This document shows, one piece after another, positions 1 to 11,565 of a DNA stretch of 64,000 nucleotides. Source of the stretch: Lethocerus indicus (lineage: Eukaryota; Arthropoda; Insecta; Hemiptera; Belostomatidae); assembly GCA_019843655.1 (NCBI GenBank), contig JACDQD010000005.1:32560954-32624953 (forward strand), in the 5' to 3' direction. Each line of letters opens with the position of its first letter. Position 1 is the first letter of the stretch. The notes beneath the pieces were generated by a model. It was not told the origin of the DNA, ran no database searches, and saw nothing but the letters and a program-made list of their open reading frames with translations. The translations under genes and the position numbers were made by a program.

Positions 1-240
1 GAAAAGACCGAACCGCCCGAAATCTAAAAGTACACAGTGACTAAAGATGGCGAGCGGCCGAAACCGGTCTAGCGTTAGACTGGAGGAGAAGACAGACGAA
101 ATCTAAAAGTACGAGTGACTACTGAAGATGGCGAGCGGCCGAAACCGATCTGAGCGAAAAGACCGAGCCGGCGAAGGAGAAACACCGAACAACGATATGG
201 AAACCGATGATTCCGATTTGGAGAAGACCTCTAAAGTACA
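1..240 (+). repeat. Family A tandem units, truncated at window start
   Basis: About two and a half units of the family A repeat. Each carries CTGAAGATGGCGAGCGG, then a short hairpin around the CCGGTCT ... AGACCG arms, then a GGAGAxACAGA segment. The units read in the same direction as the arrays at 19.4 and 24.2 kb. The left side is cut off by the window edge, and the right side decays near 240 into AT-rich sequence. Confidence 0.8.
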
Positions 241-1479
241 CAAGTTTGGCGAGATATACTACATTTATATACTTAAATATTATAGTACATTATTCATAAA
301 TTTTTAACAATATTGTTGCGAATAATCGGGAAAATTTACAATAAAAATTCGAGTACTCAAGCTACAACCTTTAGGTGAGCGCGTTGGAAAACATGAAAAA
401 TGAAAAAAAAAAAATATGAAATAGGCCGTTTCGCCGGATCTATCACCGAATACTTCTATATACCTGTAATTACCACGAAAGTTATAAATCTGACATTATT
501 AATTAGTCCTCCTAATCGGAGATTTCCCGTCTCGGATTTCTCCTACTATTATTATTCAAACTTCTCTTTTTTCTTTTTTTTTTTTATTCGGGCGACGTCG
601 TAAGCGTTAATTGCCGGATTGTATTCTATTACAGAAAACGTTTTCCTCGACGGTAGAGGAATGAAACGGTTAATAAAATTTCTGTATTAGCATAATTCAA
701 TTAATTTCGAACCACGACGTAATAAAGTATGAGATAAATTAAACAATAGCTCTTTCTCTCTCTCAAGCCGGGCCCCCCCCCCCCGATTAATACAGTAATA
801 ACTTTAATACCCACCCGAGTTGTTAAACTAATGGGACAGCGGTTGGAGAAGGGAAGAGTTAATGGGAGGAGGTGGCCCCGCAACGATAGGTTTAGGAAAC
901 AGAAGAAGAAGAAGAAGAAGAAGGGAGTAGGAAAAGAAAACTAAAAAAATAATAATTTCGTCTCCGTAAAACATCAGTAGGCTCGAGTTGAGATTACAAG
1001 GCAGGGCTGGCTATTAGCGTGGTCGGGCCTTGATTGGCGTGGGGGCGGGGGGCCCACCCAGAGACGGCCCTGCACAGAAGCTTCCAGGCTTCCAGGCCGG
1101 CTTCCAGCACTCGGCAATCAAGAAATTCCTGTCAGCGGCGGAGAAGGAGGAGGAAGGCGGCGGGGGGGGGAGGGCAGGCGCCCCATACAAATTTATGAAG
1201 CTATAAATCATTCCGTTCCTTCTCCGGCTCGCCCACAGGCAAACCCCCACCACCCCACACCCCCCCGGGGCTCTTCCCCAACGAGGGTAGACACTGAACG
1301 TCGGCGGACATTGTTTTTGTAGCCGGGCGGCGGAAAAACTACCCCATAAACGCCCCCATAAAACAGCCTGTAATTTACGTCATTTTTAACCCCCCCCCGG
1401 CCGTATAATTGATTTCATTTTTGACGCCCCCCCCCCCTCCAGAAAATTTGGACTCTTAAGGCCGTTAAACGGACATTGA
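241..1479. other. Unassigned repeat-rich intergenic sequence
   Basis: No gene is supported. The stretch holds a poly-C run near 773-784, a GAA/AAG microsatellite near 900-925 and several G- or C-runs of 8 or more. The short open frames are interrupted by low-complexity sequence and have no recognisable domain. Confidence 0.6.
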
Positions 1480-2060
1480 AATTGACCTTAAGGGTGGAGG
1501 GTTAGGTGGGGCGAGACATCCAACATGGCTCGCGTCCAGAGATTCCAGTCAAAGTCCAAGTCGCTAAATCCCCCGGTTCACCCCAAATTACTCCTGATCC
1601 TAACCGGCTCGTGTTCATCCGGTTTCCTCTCTCACCCTTCCATTAAGGGCGTCGTCAAAAAATTTCATCGAATCGGGGAAAATTCAGCGTATAGGAAATA
1701 GTGCTATGTATGGGGTTCCGCCAAGAAATCCGACATAGCCCGCGTCCAGAGATTCAGGTCGAAAGTCCTTCCTACTATCCTTAATGCTCCCCCCCCCCCC
1801 GGGGTATGTTTCTAACCGAACAATTCCATAACGACCTCTCAACATACCCCGACAGTCGGCGCAAAATCACCATCCGAATCCACTCCTTTTCAGCCCCTTT
1901 CCTCCCTCGTCCGTCCGTCATCCTCCAAACGTCTCTTGCTTAAGACGTGAGTGAGGAGCAAAATCACCATCAGTCCTTAAATCCTCCGCATCCGAGTCCC
2001 TTTCCTCTTCTGCCCATCAATTAACGTCTTGAACGCCTCCTGGGCCCAGAGACTTTACTG
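1480..2060 (-). repeat. Family E dispersed repeat, degenerate reverse copies
   Basis: This segment contains the reverse complement of landmarks seen in the two best family E copies (28.2 and 31.1 kb). They are CGCGTCCAGAGATTC followed by AAAGTCCTT near 1,740-1,770, GGGGTATGTTTCTAACC near 1,801, and a GAATCCACTCCTTTTCAG block near 1,878. A second CGCGTCCAGAGATTCCAG near 1,530 suggests two overlapping or rearranged copies. No open frame is conserved between copies, so it is probably non-coding. Confidence 0.55.
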
Positions 2061-2869
2061 CAGGGCCGGATACAGGTCAAACGCGACATTGTACCCTATA
2101 ACAACAAGTAGTATACAATAAATAAAATTTAAAAAAAAAAAAAATCCGCAATTCCAACATCTGAACCGTCCGTGGGCGGTCAAGAAGAAGTATCGGGGGG
2201 TGGGGGGTTGGGGGGGGGGGGGCGGAGTTAATTCAGGTAGAGGAGAAGCCGTCGGGCGTCAATGAAACTCACATAACTAATACGATCAGCGGAGGAGGCG
2301 AGAGAAAGAGAATGCAGAAGGAGGAGAGGAGGAGGAGGAGGAGGAGGAGAGGGGACAATTTAAGGGACAAGAGAGAGAGGGTGAGAGGGGAGAGAGAGCA
2401 GCTAGTGCTAGTGTGAATGGGGCGGTGCCTTGGGGCCTAATGAGAAGGCAGTGGCCCGCCGAGTGAGCCACAAGAGGCCCCTGTAATTTTGTACTTGGAA
2501 GCCGACGCCGCCGCCGACGCCTCCTCCTCCTCCTCCTCCTCTCCTCCTCCTCCTCTTCGGCTTCGGTCTTCGGCATCGGCCTCACCTTCATCTCCGGCCT
2601 TCTCATGTATCAGTTCCCACCTGTGTTTTTCCAGCCGAGCCCCACCCTCCGGCGGGCCACCGACTACCGGCATTGTTAAACACCCGGGACGGCTGTTATT
2701 AAATAACCACCCCCCCCATCCCCAATCCCCCCCCCACCGCGGAACCCCGAGGAATACTATAAACCGTCCTTTAGGCCCGATATTTCTGGGCCCCCCCCCT
2801 TTAATTTTAACGACCCCAATCGCCCACTCAATGTCCACGATTTAACTCGAAATTTCACCCCGTAAAGAC
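2061..2869. other. Low-complexity stretch with GGA/TCC microsatellites
   Basis: No gene is supported. There are GGA repeats near 2,285-2,350, TCC repeats near 2,518-2,556 and long G runs near 2,200-2,222. The poly-Glu, poly-Arg and poly-Ser open frames on both strands follow directly from these triplet repeats. Confidence 0.6.
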
Positions 2870-3540
2870 TTCTATTTTATATCCTTGTTGAAGACCGAAC
2901 AATTGCGGAATTCGACGCGACAAGTGGCGTTGTTTTACGTGGCGTCTTTTAACGGAAAATATACCGAACGGAATTTCGCGAACCGGTGTCGAAACTGCCG
3001 TCCTCTTTTAAAGGCTTAAAGGACCGATTAATAACGCGTCTTAAGAATCTCATCCGTGCGCATTGCGACGCACTTAAAAATATGTACAACGCCACTTGTT
3101 CGGTCATTCCTGGAGCTCTGTTTCAATTTTAACGACCAGAACCTCGGACGTTTCCTCGCTGTCGAGGAATTTTCCAGTCGGTAAAGTCTCCCTGGCGAAA
3201 TTTCAACGCTATTTATACTCGGTTGACGGCTGAGTAATTGAGGAATTCCTACATATTATATAATACCTACTCGCCGGACGTCCGCCGGAGCGTCTTTCGA
3301 CGGAAAAAACCCTGAAACCGGCGCCCTTTATGGCCGAATCGCCGTCGTACACCGGCGTACAACTTTTCAGAAATGTTTTCAGAGCAGGCCTCGAAGAATC
3401 TTTTCTTCGCCGGACAAAGATAATTAGGTACATTCCGCAATTACTTAGTCGCCAAAACAATATCATACGGAGCGTCCAGAATGTTTTCCGGCCGCCGGAC
3501 GGAGAAAAAGGAAAAATAATACACTAGAAACACTAGAGAT
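2870..3540 (+). repeat. Family G dispersed repeat, possible non-LTR retrotransposon relic
   Basis: The segment shares blocks with 17.9-18.2 kb. One is a GCGGAATT...ACAAGTGGCGTTGT block near 2,904-2,932. The other is CTTAAAAATATGTACAAC near 3,073-3,090. Read forward from 3,067 the second block translates to DALKNMYNATCSV, which resembles a segment of non-LTR reverse transcriptases just ahead of the conserved GxxQG motif. No longer open frame and no YxDD motif were seen, so the assignment is tentative. Confidence 0.3.
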
Positions 3541-3714
3541 GACGAAATTTGGTCAAAGCCAGACCGATAGGACCGAAGAAAGGACGCTGGAAAATTTTTA
3601 GTATTTTTTTCTAGTTATACATCCTATTTTTTTTCATTGTAAATTCTATCATACCATTTCGTCCAAATCCATCCCGAAACGGGATATATCAGGTATACCA
3701 TCAAGAGTAATAGG
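3541..3714. other. Unassigned intergenic sequence
   Basis: AT-rich sequence with no gene or repeat relationship that I recognised. Confidence 0.4.
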
Positions 3715-3930
3715 TAATTTGATAAAATGGTATTTGAGTCTTCAAGAGTTCTTCGGAGGGTGGAGGGGGGGGGGGGTAAACGAAATTTGCCCGAAAAGTT
3801 TCTTTTTTTGGCGAAATAAAATTAATTCCAGACTGGAAAATGTCGATAACTTTTGGCTACCGCCCCCCCCCCACCCCTTATATTTCATTACGGTCAAGTG
3901 CGCTTGATAAAATATCGGTTTTTTTTTTTT
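3715..3930 (+). repeat. Family H dispersed repeat
   Basis: This copy shares ordered blocks with 7,165-7,425. They are a T-rich block with GGCGAAATAAAATT, then TGTCGATAACTTTTGG, then AAGTGCGCTTGATAAAATATCGG. The copies differ in homopolymer lengths and poly-G/C content. No coding capacity is evident. Confidence 0.5.
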
Positions 3931-5229
3931 TTTTCTAACAAAGCCGTAAATTTCCGACGTATGACCCGTGAAACTACCGATTCCGCGAGCACAACTTCTT
4001 CTTGTCCGGTGAAGCGCGTAACGTGAAAAGTCGGTGTAATTTATTCTGTACAATTAAATTTTGCAATTTAAATATCAGCGCGGTACTCGTTGTAATTAGC
4101 GGCCGTTTTTTTTTTTTTTTTCAATTACATAAACATGCGAGTGAAAAAAAAAAAATGGTAGATCTTCGAGCGCTACCTTTGTACCTTTTAATTTTATATT
4201 TGAAATAACGCAATACTCCGTGGATGTAGTTTATTGATTGACAGGAATATAATTCAGCCTTCAGAAACGGTAAAAACTCGGTAAATATACGAAATAGAAC
4301 GACCGGTCATTATTGAAGAGGGCGGTGGGGGGGGGTAAATTAAAAATCTGAACGAGACACCAATTTTCAGGACTTTCGAGGAAAAACATCCCCGTAATTC
4401 GGGAATAAGACGAGCTTTCGTATTCGCCCTTTTTTACCCTTTTTCTTTTGGCTAATCTCCAAAACAACCCGAAACTGCTCTCTTTGGGGGGCGGGCGCGC
4501 CCTTCGTCGCCCCCTCGGGCGCCTCTTCAACCCCGTCCAAAGTACATAAACACAATCGTTCGAATAATTTCCTATCCCGTTTAAATGACAGTCCAATGGT
4601 CAGTTTGAGAGAGAATCCAGATCCTGATCTCTCTTCGCCCGCAATTACGATTTTTATTCCGTTCTCTTTTTTTCTCCGGCCTTCCACCTCTTTCTAATGG
4701 ACGCCTAATTTCTTTATAATTTCAGTTTGGACCTCCTCCACCAATAATTCGTCCTCCTCCACCAGCCGGAATTCGGAGGCCGCGCGGCCCTCACAAACGC
4801 GATACCTACGATATTTATCGGCCGATACAGTTTTTTTTTTTTTCGGCTACCTATCGTTAATATAATATCGCGGTGTCGGAATTTATCGCAATTTCAAATC
4901 AATTGAAGATCGAAAACTGTATATTTATTCGATTGTCGGCCAATAATTTAATCGATTCCGTGCGCGGGAAGAATGTTAAATTGTCGGATAACCGATATTT
5001 AGCCGATATAATAAGGGTGTAATCAGACAAATTGCCGTTCATGCGGTACTAAACTGAATTATTATTTTCATTAGAGACACGGGTTGAATAGGGGCAGGAT
5101 TGTATCGTTATAAATTACCTGCTTTCGGGAAACAATTGGAGAGGTCGAACAAATAAGGGTAGTTTAATGGTTCCAGCGGAGAAAATATACTCGTATTTCC
5201 ATTCACCTATGACCTATAACGGGTTGGTA
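3931..5229. other. Unassigned intergenic sequence
   Basis: No gene is supported. Short open frames occur on both strands but show no domain. Poly-T and poly-A tracts are frequent and a G-run lies near 4,327. Confidence 0.5.
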
Positions 5230-6120
5230 TAGCGTAGGTTCGTGGTGTTAGTCTGTTGGCTGGATTTCGTCTGTTTCTGTCTCCTCTCGCCGGTTCGGCC
5301 TTTCGCTAGACCGGTTTCGGGGCAGCTCGCCATCTTCAGTAGCGGTGTTAGTCACTGTTGGCACTAGATTTCGTGTGTTTCTGTCTCCTCTCGCCGGTTC
5401 GGTCTTTCGCTAGACCGGTTTCGGGGCCGCTCGCCATCTTCAGTAGCGGTGTTAGTCACTGTCGGCACTAGATTTCGTGTGTTTCTGTCTCCTCTCGCCG
5501 GTTCGGCCTTTCGCTAGACCGGTTTCGGGGCCGCTCGCCATCTTCAGTAGCGGTGTTAGTCACTGTTGGCACTAGATTTCGTCTGTTTCTGTCTCCTCTC
5601 GCCGGTTCGGTCTTTCGCTAGACCGGTTTCGGGGCCGCTCGCCATCTTCAGTAGCGGTGTTAGTCACTGTTGGCACTAGATTTCGTCTGTTTCTGTCTCC
5701 TCTCGCCGGTTCGGTCTTTCGCCAGACCGGTTTCGGGGCCGCTCGCCATCTTCAGTAGCGGTGTTAGTCACTGTTGGCACTAGATTTCGTCTGTTTCTGT
5801 CTCCGCTCGCCGGTCCGGTCTTTCGCTAGACCGATTTCTGGGCCGCTCGCCATCTTCAGTAGCGGTGTTAGTCACTGTTGGCACTTTACTTCTGTTTCAC
5901 TCTCCTCTCGCCGGTTCGGTCTTTCGCTAGACCGATTTCTGGGCAGCTCTCCATCTTCAGTAGCATCTTCGGATGCATTTCGGGATCCTCACTGCACTCT
6001 CCCACTGTCACTTTTACTTTAAATTTCGTCTGTTTCTGTGTTGCTTTTTGTACCGCGTGTACAAGTGACAGTGACAGTGGTGCAGTGAGGATGCCTACCC
6101 CACCCCACCGAAAATTATCT
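5230..6120 (-). repeat. Family A array, 104-bp period, reverse orientation
   Basis: About six units of exactly 104 bp. CAGTAGCGGTGTTAG recurs at 5,337, 5,441, 5,545, 5,649, 5,753 and 5,857. Each unit contains CTCGCCATCTTCAGTAGC and the arms GGTCTTTCGCTAGACC. The array begins near 5,236 with GTAGGTTCGTGGTG, which resembles the outer part of a family A element arm. It ends near 6,100 with the opposite-arm sequence GTGACAGTGACAGTGG. It therefore looks like a MITE in which part of one arm has been tandemly amplified. Confidence 0.9.
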
Positions 6121-7164
6121 TACCGACAGAAACACCACAAAATAAGTAATTCCAGTCAGTGGACAACCTGTAAATTTTCGCCAAAAAGCCGAAACTGGTC
6201 GTGCTTTTAGGATCAAATCGCGCGAAATAAATAACTAATATTAACCTGGAACATTTATATGATTTCTGTACGGGGCACTACGGGTAGAAGGCTACTTTAT
6301 TTTCCCTTGGGCAATATTTGCTGGCTTAAGATCAGAAGAAATTTATCCGAACGGACAATCAAAGTCAAACGCCAATTAGGGTCGTCGAGTGGGTATATAT
6401 AATAAGACGGGGGGGTTGGGTGGGGGGGGGCAGCGTTTACGAAATAAGATAATGGCGCCGGGGGGCGCCCCCCCATTATATTAGCCCTGGGCACCGCTCA
6501 CTTCCATTAGTGTTCCAACAACGGCCCCGGGAACAAGAACAACAAGAATAAGACTAAGATGATGGTTGGGGGGGGGGGGGTTAGGGAGGAGATAAAAGGA
6601 AAAACCGCTCAGCGTATTTATTAATAACGCTTTATAATACGCTCGTCCCTCGGCTGTAATTTGTATTACAACATGGTCGGGGCGCCCCCCCCCAACCCCC
6701 CAAACCCCGATTCCTTTCTACGGCCGAAGACATCTGTCGCAGGAAACGGCTATAGAATACCGTCACGGATAACGGTCCAACTATCAAAAAACTATAGACG
6801 ATAAACGGGTATGGAACACGGGGGACAAAAGGTAAAAACACATTTCAACGGAATATCGCCATTTTTTTTTTATATCTGCAATTTTCGATGCCGATATTCC
6901 ATAAATTGTCGACAATATAATATTGAATATATTATTATACGCCAAAATTTGTACACTCAATAAGAAGAAAGGAAAACTTTCTCTCTCCCACCCCCCCCAA
7001 CACCCCCACAAAAATTTCTTGCCAGTTTCCATCTCGCAGATGCGAGGAATTCCTCTTTGAACTAATTTCCAATTATTTATTTATCAAATTTCTCTTATCC
7101 ACCTCAGTCAATTCCGTGCTCTCAAATAACGGGCGTATTTTTTTTTTAGGACTTATTTTCAGCC
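6121..7164. other. Unassigned intergenic sequence with G/C runs
   Basis: No gene is supported. The stretch contains palindromic GGGGCGCCCC-type runs near 6,462 and 6,680 and long poly-G near 6,566-6,578. Confidence 0.5.
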
Positions 7165-7425
7165 GAGAAAATGCTAAATATAACAATAATCGACAATTTG
7201 ACTTTGGAATTCGTTTTATTTTGCCCCCAAAAAAAAAATCCGAAATACATCTTATATCAGATTGTCGATAACTTTTGGTTACACCTAATATATAAAAATA
7301 TATTTATTACGCTTAAGGGGTTTAAGTTGAGGTCGCCGCTGGAATTGGAGCCCGATCCGGTCCAGTGGGAAATAAATTTTCGATTTATACCCCCCAAAGT
7401 GCATTGGATAAAATATCGGGCGTTA
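7165..7425 (+). repeat. Family H dispersed repeat, abutting a mariner end
   Basis: This is the second copy of the block order seen at 3.7 kb: TGGAATTCGTTTTATTTTGC, TGTCGATAACTTTTGG and AAGTGCATTGGATAAAATATCGG. The first block also occurs alone near 8,873. The copy runs directly into the family F terminal sequence at about 7,425. Its 106-residue open frame has no recognised domain. Confidence 0.5.
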
Positions 7426-7605
7426 CCGAAATTAACGCGAAATTTGAATTCGCCGCAGCATTCTTGCAGTAAAGTTGTAAACCCTACTTAAAAAAAAAAA
7501 AAAAACCCTTTCGAAAGCCGTTAGTTTAGGGTCGGTAGAAATTGGAGCTTTACGCGTCGTTGTCGGACGAAATTTCAATAATAAAATGAAAGTTTGTCTG
7601 ACGCA
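7425..7605 (+). pseudogene. Family F mariner-like element, degenerate 5' end
   Basis: The segment begins with an ACCGAAATTAACGCGAAATT block, a diverged form of the family F terminus GGGTGTCCCAAAATTGACGC. It continues through GCAGCATTCTTGCAGTAAAG and TTAGTTTAGGGTCGGTAGAAA, as at 29.8 and 32.9 kb. The coding start seen elsewhere as MEPFTIEQRVFVVGQYF is here decayed to fragments near 7,541-7,585. Non-functional. Confidence 0.6.
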
Positions 7606-7609
7606 GTAC

Positions 7610-7785
7610 GAAAATTTCGTACAGAATACGGGGGTGGGGTGGGGGATAACTTTTGATCCCCGACAATTTTCGATCTACAGGCCCCCCCCCCCAATTCGGA
7701 CAACCGGGTATATAAAAAGCGATTATTGTACGCCGGTGGAGGGTGGGGAGGTACTTCAGTCGCCAACTTGATTTAACGTTTTCCG
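7610..7785 (+). repeat. Family I dispersed repeat
   Basis: This is the reverse-complement partner of 23,605-23,775. Both contain CCCCGACAATTTTCG, AATTCGGACAACCGGGTAT, a G-rich spacer, and GCCAACTTGATTTAA in the same relative order. Only two copies are visible in the window, and no coding potential was recognised. Confidence 0.65.
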
Positions 7786-8389
7786 ACTTCAATTAGGTAT
7801 ATTTAGCCGGTTGAGCCGGAACAGAGTCACAGATATAAGTTGAACGGACGGGGGCCGGGGGTTAAGTTGAGAACGGTATAGGGCCCGCAAGTAGAGGAGA
7901 CGGAGGATATGGGCCATAAATGGGAGAGGACTTTGAGAGGGTTGTTGTTGTTGTTGAGGCGGCTCCGGACACAACAGAGACGGACTGTGGGGGGCGCCCC
8001 CCCCCCCCACTCCCATTATGAAATGTATATTGAAAAGCTGGGCCGGGGCCCCTTCACCTCGCCCCCCCCTCCCCAACGCCAGGGGCCTATGTGTGTGTTG
8101 GCGCGTGCGTGGCCCGGTGGCGGCGGCCTCTCGGCCAGATTAGAGGGCCGAGAGGCCGCATTTCAATTACAAGAAACGGCCCTTCTCACTCTCCCTGTCT
8201 CTCTCCAGACCGGGGGGGGGCCCACCCCCCTCCCCCCCTTCAATCCCCGTTTCTCCTCCTCCGCTCCTTCTTCTGGACTTACAACAGCCACTAAGATACT
8301 TTATAGCTCCGTGTTTTCTCCACCCTCCATCCTCCACGGCTGCCGACATTTTTATCCATTATTTTTTTTACCGTACGTTCGTTCCGGTT
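7786..8389. other. Unassigned GC-rich intergenic sequence
   Basis: No gene is supported. The 216-codon frame crossing this stretch owes its length to high GC and C-runs and shows no domain. A GGGGGGCGCCCC palindrome and a run of C lie near 7,990-8,010, and a TTG microsatellite near 7,940. Confidence 0.5.
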
Positions 8390-8680
8390 TGGTCTTCAGT
8401 AGCGCTGTGTCACTGTCACTCTGGGGGCACTTTGGACGTTTTCCGAGGGGGCATCCTCTCGCCGCACTGTGTCACTTTGTACTCTCAACACTTAACATTC
8501 AAGCGGCACGACAATTCACTTGGATTTCATCACTTTTTCGGTTTCGCCGTCTTCAGTAGCCGTCTTGACGCTCCACTTGACGATAGAAGTGAAAATGGCA
8601 GAGCAGTGAGAGGACGCCCACGGGAAAAACGTCCAAAGTTCCGACGGTGACACCGCCGCTACTGAAGATGGCGAACGGCT
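8390..8680. mobile_element. Family A foldback element, compact copy
   Basis: An imperfect inverted repeat. The left arm has CTTCAGTAGCGCTGTGTCAC and then GGCACTTTGGACGTTTT. The right arm has AAAACGTCCAAAGTTCC and then CGCTACTGAAGATGGCGA. The spacer has its own inverted blocks. The outer ends typical of complete copies are missing. No transposase is encoded, so any movement must have been in trans. Confidence 0.75.
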
Positions 8681-8689
8681 GTTAACTGC

Positions 8690-9555
8690 GACACGAACTT
8701 GAGAATACTTCTGTCTCCTCTCGGCCCCCGGTTCGGTCTTTCGCCAGACCGGTTTTTCAATGTTTGTCTGTTCCGCGGCGAGAGGAGAGACAGAAAGACG
8801 GAACGAAAGACCGATCCGGGATCGAGATTTATTTATTTATTTCCAGTTGCCGAACGGGCAGCCGGTCGGACTTTGGAATTCATTTTATTTTGCTCGAAAT
8901 GAAATTTTAATTTGATAGACCTTTTTGTGGTCAGCAGGGGTACAGTACAAGTGACAAAGTTGCCCCAAAAACATCCAGAGTGCTACTGAAGATGGCGAGC
9001 GGCCGAAATACCGGTCTAGCGTTAAGACCGAACCGGCGAGAGGAGAGAGAAACAGACGAAATCTAAAGTACACGAGTGACTACCGAAGATGGCGAGCGGC
9101 CCCGAAACCGCGGTCTAGCGTTAAGACCGAACCGGCGAGAGGAGAGAGAAACAGACGTAATCTAAAGTGCACGAGTGACTACCGAAGATGGCGAGCCGCC
9201 GAAACCGGGGTCTAGCGTTAAGACCAAACCAGCGAGGGGAGAGAGAAACAGACGAAATCTAAAGTACACGAGTGACTACCGAAGATGGCGAGCGGCCCCG
9301 AAACCGCGGTCTAGCGTTAAGACCGAACCGGCGAGAGGAGAGAGAAACAGACGAAATCTAAAGTACACGAGTGACTACCGAAGATGGCGAGCGGCCGAAA
9401 CCGGTCTAGCGTTAAGACCAAACCGGCGAGAGGAGAGAGAAACAGACGAAATCTAAAGTACACGAGTGACTACCGAAGATGGCGAGCGGCAAACCGCAGT
9501 CTAAAGCGTGACTAAGATGGCCGAAAACCGGCGAGAGGAGAGAAACATCACGAAC
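8690..9555 (+). repeat. Family A array, 95-99-bp variant units
   Basis: After a left-arm fragment (8,708-8,760) there are five to six units of about 95-99 bp. ACCGAAGATGGCGAG recurs near 9,081, 9,180, 9,277, 9,376 and 9,471. These units are shorter than the 104-bp units and share private differences (GTCTAGCGTTAAGACC, AGTACACGAGTGACTACC), so this array diversified separately. Confidence 0.85.
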
Positions 9556-9576
9556 CTACAGAAACTTTAATTATTA

Positions 9577-9577
<1 letters not shown>

Positions 9578-9617
<40 letters not shown>
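9578..9617. repeat. (TA)n microsatellite
   Basis: About 20 uninterrupted TA dinucleotides immediately after the family A array. Confidence 0.95.
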
Positions 9618-9620
<3 letters not shown>

Positions 9621-10325
9621 CCGATATTATCGACAACTCTCCGTTTTCCGGCAAATTTTCCGTATTACCCTCTCTACTGAAGAACTCCTCACAAGACCGA
9701 AATACATCTTGACGAATTTTCGATTACTTTCGGGAGTACATCGTCAAAACTTCCAAAATTAGGTAGTACTTCGGTTGCAATGATCGGTCGAAATTGTCTC
9801 GAAACAAGAAGAAAGAGGGTATCGAAAATAATTTTTTTTTCTGTTTCCCGCACCCTCAATCTTAGGCTGGGACCGGTATTTTGTGCCGATTAAAAAAAAA
9901 AAAAAAACGATTCCCAAACCGGCGTCGCCTTATTATTTGATTGAGTACTGTTGTGTAACGTCGCGACGTCGGACGGTGGACAGAACAGGACGCGGAGGAT
10001 GAGGAAATATAGAGAAAGAAAAAAAAAAAAAAAGGGGAGAATATAAGAAGTGAGGAGCGGCCATAAAGTATTATTATTATTATTATTACAACGGGTGTCG
10101 TAACTCTGGCGGCGAGAAGACCGAATCGCACTCTCGACCGAATCTCCAATAGACTTATTCCGTTCGTACCGCTGGAATTTCGACTAGAAATTGATTTTCG
10201 CATTTATACACATTCTGCAACTGTACTGTCGACGGCGAGAAACCGGAACCGACTGATTTTTCTTTCGATTTCCGCCCCATTCGATTTATTTCAGTCGTGC
10301 CGTAAAACTAAATTTACCGAACTGA
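9618..10325. other. Unassigned intergenic sequence
   Basis: No gene is supported. It holds poly-A/T runs, an ATT microsatellite near 10,069-10,087 and no recognised repeat. Confidence 0.5.
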
Positions 10326-11565
10326 CTTTACTACTGAAATTGACTTCAATCTGTAACAAATATATCGATGGGCGAAATTACGATCGAAATTGTACAATTT
10401 TCAAGAGACGAGCTAGTAAAATTATAAGAGGGTACAATTGAGAAATGAAAGCTCCAATTACCTCTAAATCATTGACGGGGACATAAAATATAATTAATTT
10501 TTAACATATCTGTTTTGTGGTCTGCGAGGGTTGGAATACCCCGTAGCTTTGTGGTATTTCTGCCAGACCGGTTTCTGGCCATCTTCAGTAGCAAAGGTAC
10601 TTAGTCGCTGTTGCCACAAGATTTCGGGCTTTTCCTCACTTTTACTGTGGTGTGAGGATGGCCGAAAAACATCCAAAGTGACTGACACAGCGCTACTGAA
10701 GACGGCGAGCGGCCCCCGAAAACCGGTCTGGCGAATGACCGAACCAGGGCGAGAGAGGAGACAGAAACACCGCAAACCTACATCACGTTCATAATTTGCT
10801 ACATTTTCAATCTATAAAAAATATATCGATGAGCGATAATCCGATCGAAATTGCATAGAAAATGTTTTTAAGAAATAAAGTTGAAATTGATTGCATTAGG
10901 TATATTCTCAAGATACGAGCTAGTAAAATTATAAGAAGGTACAATTGAGAAATGAAAGCTCCATATTAGCTTTGTGGCTTTGTGGTGTTTCTGCCAGACC
11001 GGTTTCGGGGGCCGCTCGCCATCTTCAGTAGCAAAGGTACTTAGAAGCTATTGGCACTAGATTTCGGGCTTTTCCTCACTTGTACTGTGGTGTGAGGATG
11101 CCCGAAAAACGATCCAAAGTGCCGATTGTGACTGACACAGCGCTACTGAAGACGGCGAGCGGCCCCCGAAAAACCGGTCTGGCGAATGACCGAACCAGGG
11201 CGTGAGAGGAGACGGAAACACCGCGGACCTAAGGGGGTATTCCAACCCCCGAAAACCGTCCAAAGTGCCGATTGTGACTGACACAGCGCTACTGAAGACG
11301 GCGAGCGGCCCCCGAAAAACCGGTCTGGCGAATGACCGAACCAGGGCGTGAGAGGAGACGGAAACGGTCTGGCGAATGACGCGGACCTAAGGGGTATTCC
11401 AACCCCCGAAAACGTCCAAAGTGCCGATTGTGACTGACACAGCGCTACTGAAGACGGCGAGCGGCCCCCGAAAAACCGGTCTGGCGAATGACCGAACCAG
11501 GGCGTGAGAGGAGACGGAAACACAGCGGACCTACGGGGGTATTCCAACCCATCGCAGACCACAGA
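10326..11565. repeat. Tandem duplication of flank plus family A element
   Basis: A flanking module with ATATATCGATGGGCGA and GAGCTAGTAAAATTATAAGA occurs at 10,330-10,480 and again at 10,800-10,965. Each copy is followed by a family A element (10,500-10,790 and 10,970-11,560). The second element has further internal duplications: CTACTGAAGACGGCGAG recurs near 11,143, 11,289 and 11,445, with spacings of about 146 and 156 bp. The first starts with the typical outer end TCTGTTTTGTGGTCTGCGAG. Confidence 0.8.

Noticed and set aside
7909..8559. 216-codon forward open frame, the longest in the gene-poor part
   Set aside because: It spans C-runs and a family A element and has no domain or splice support. 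High GC makes long chance frames likely.
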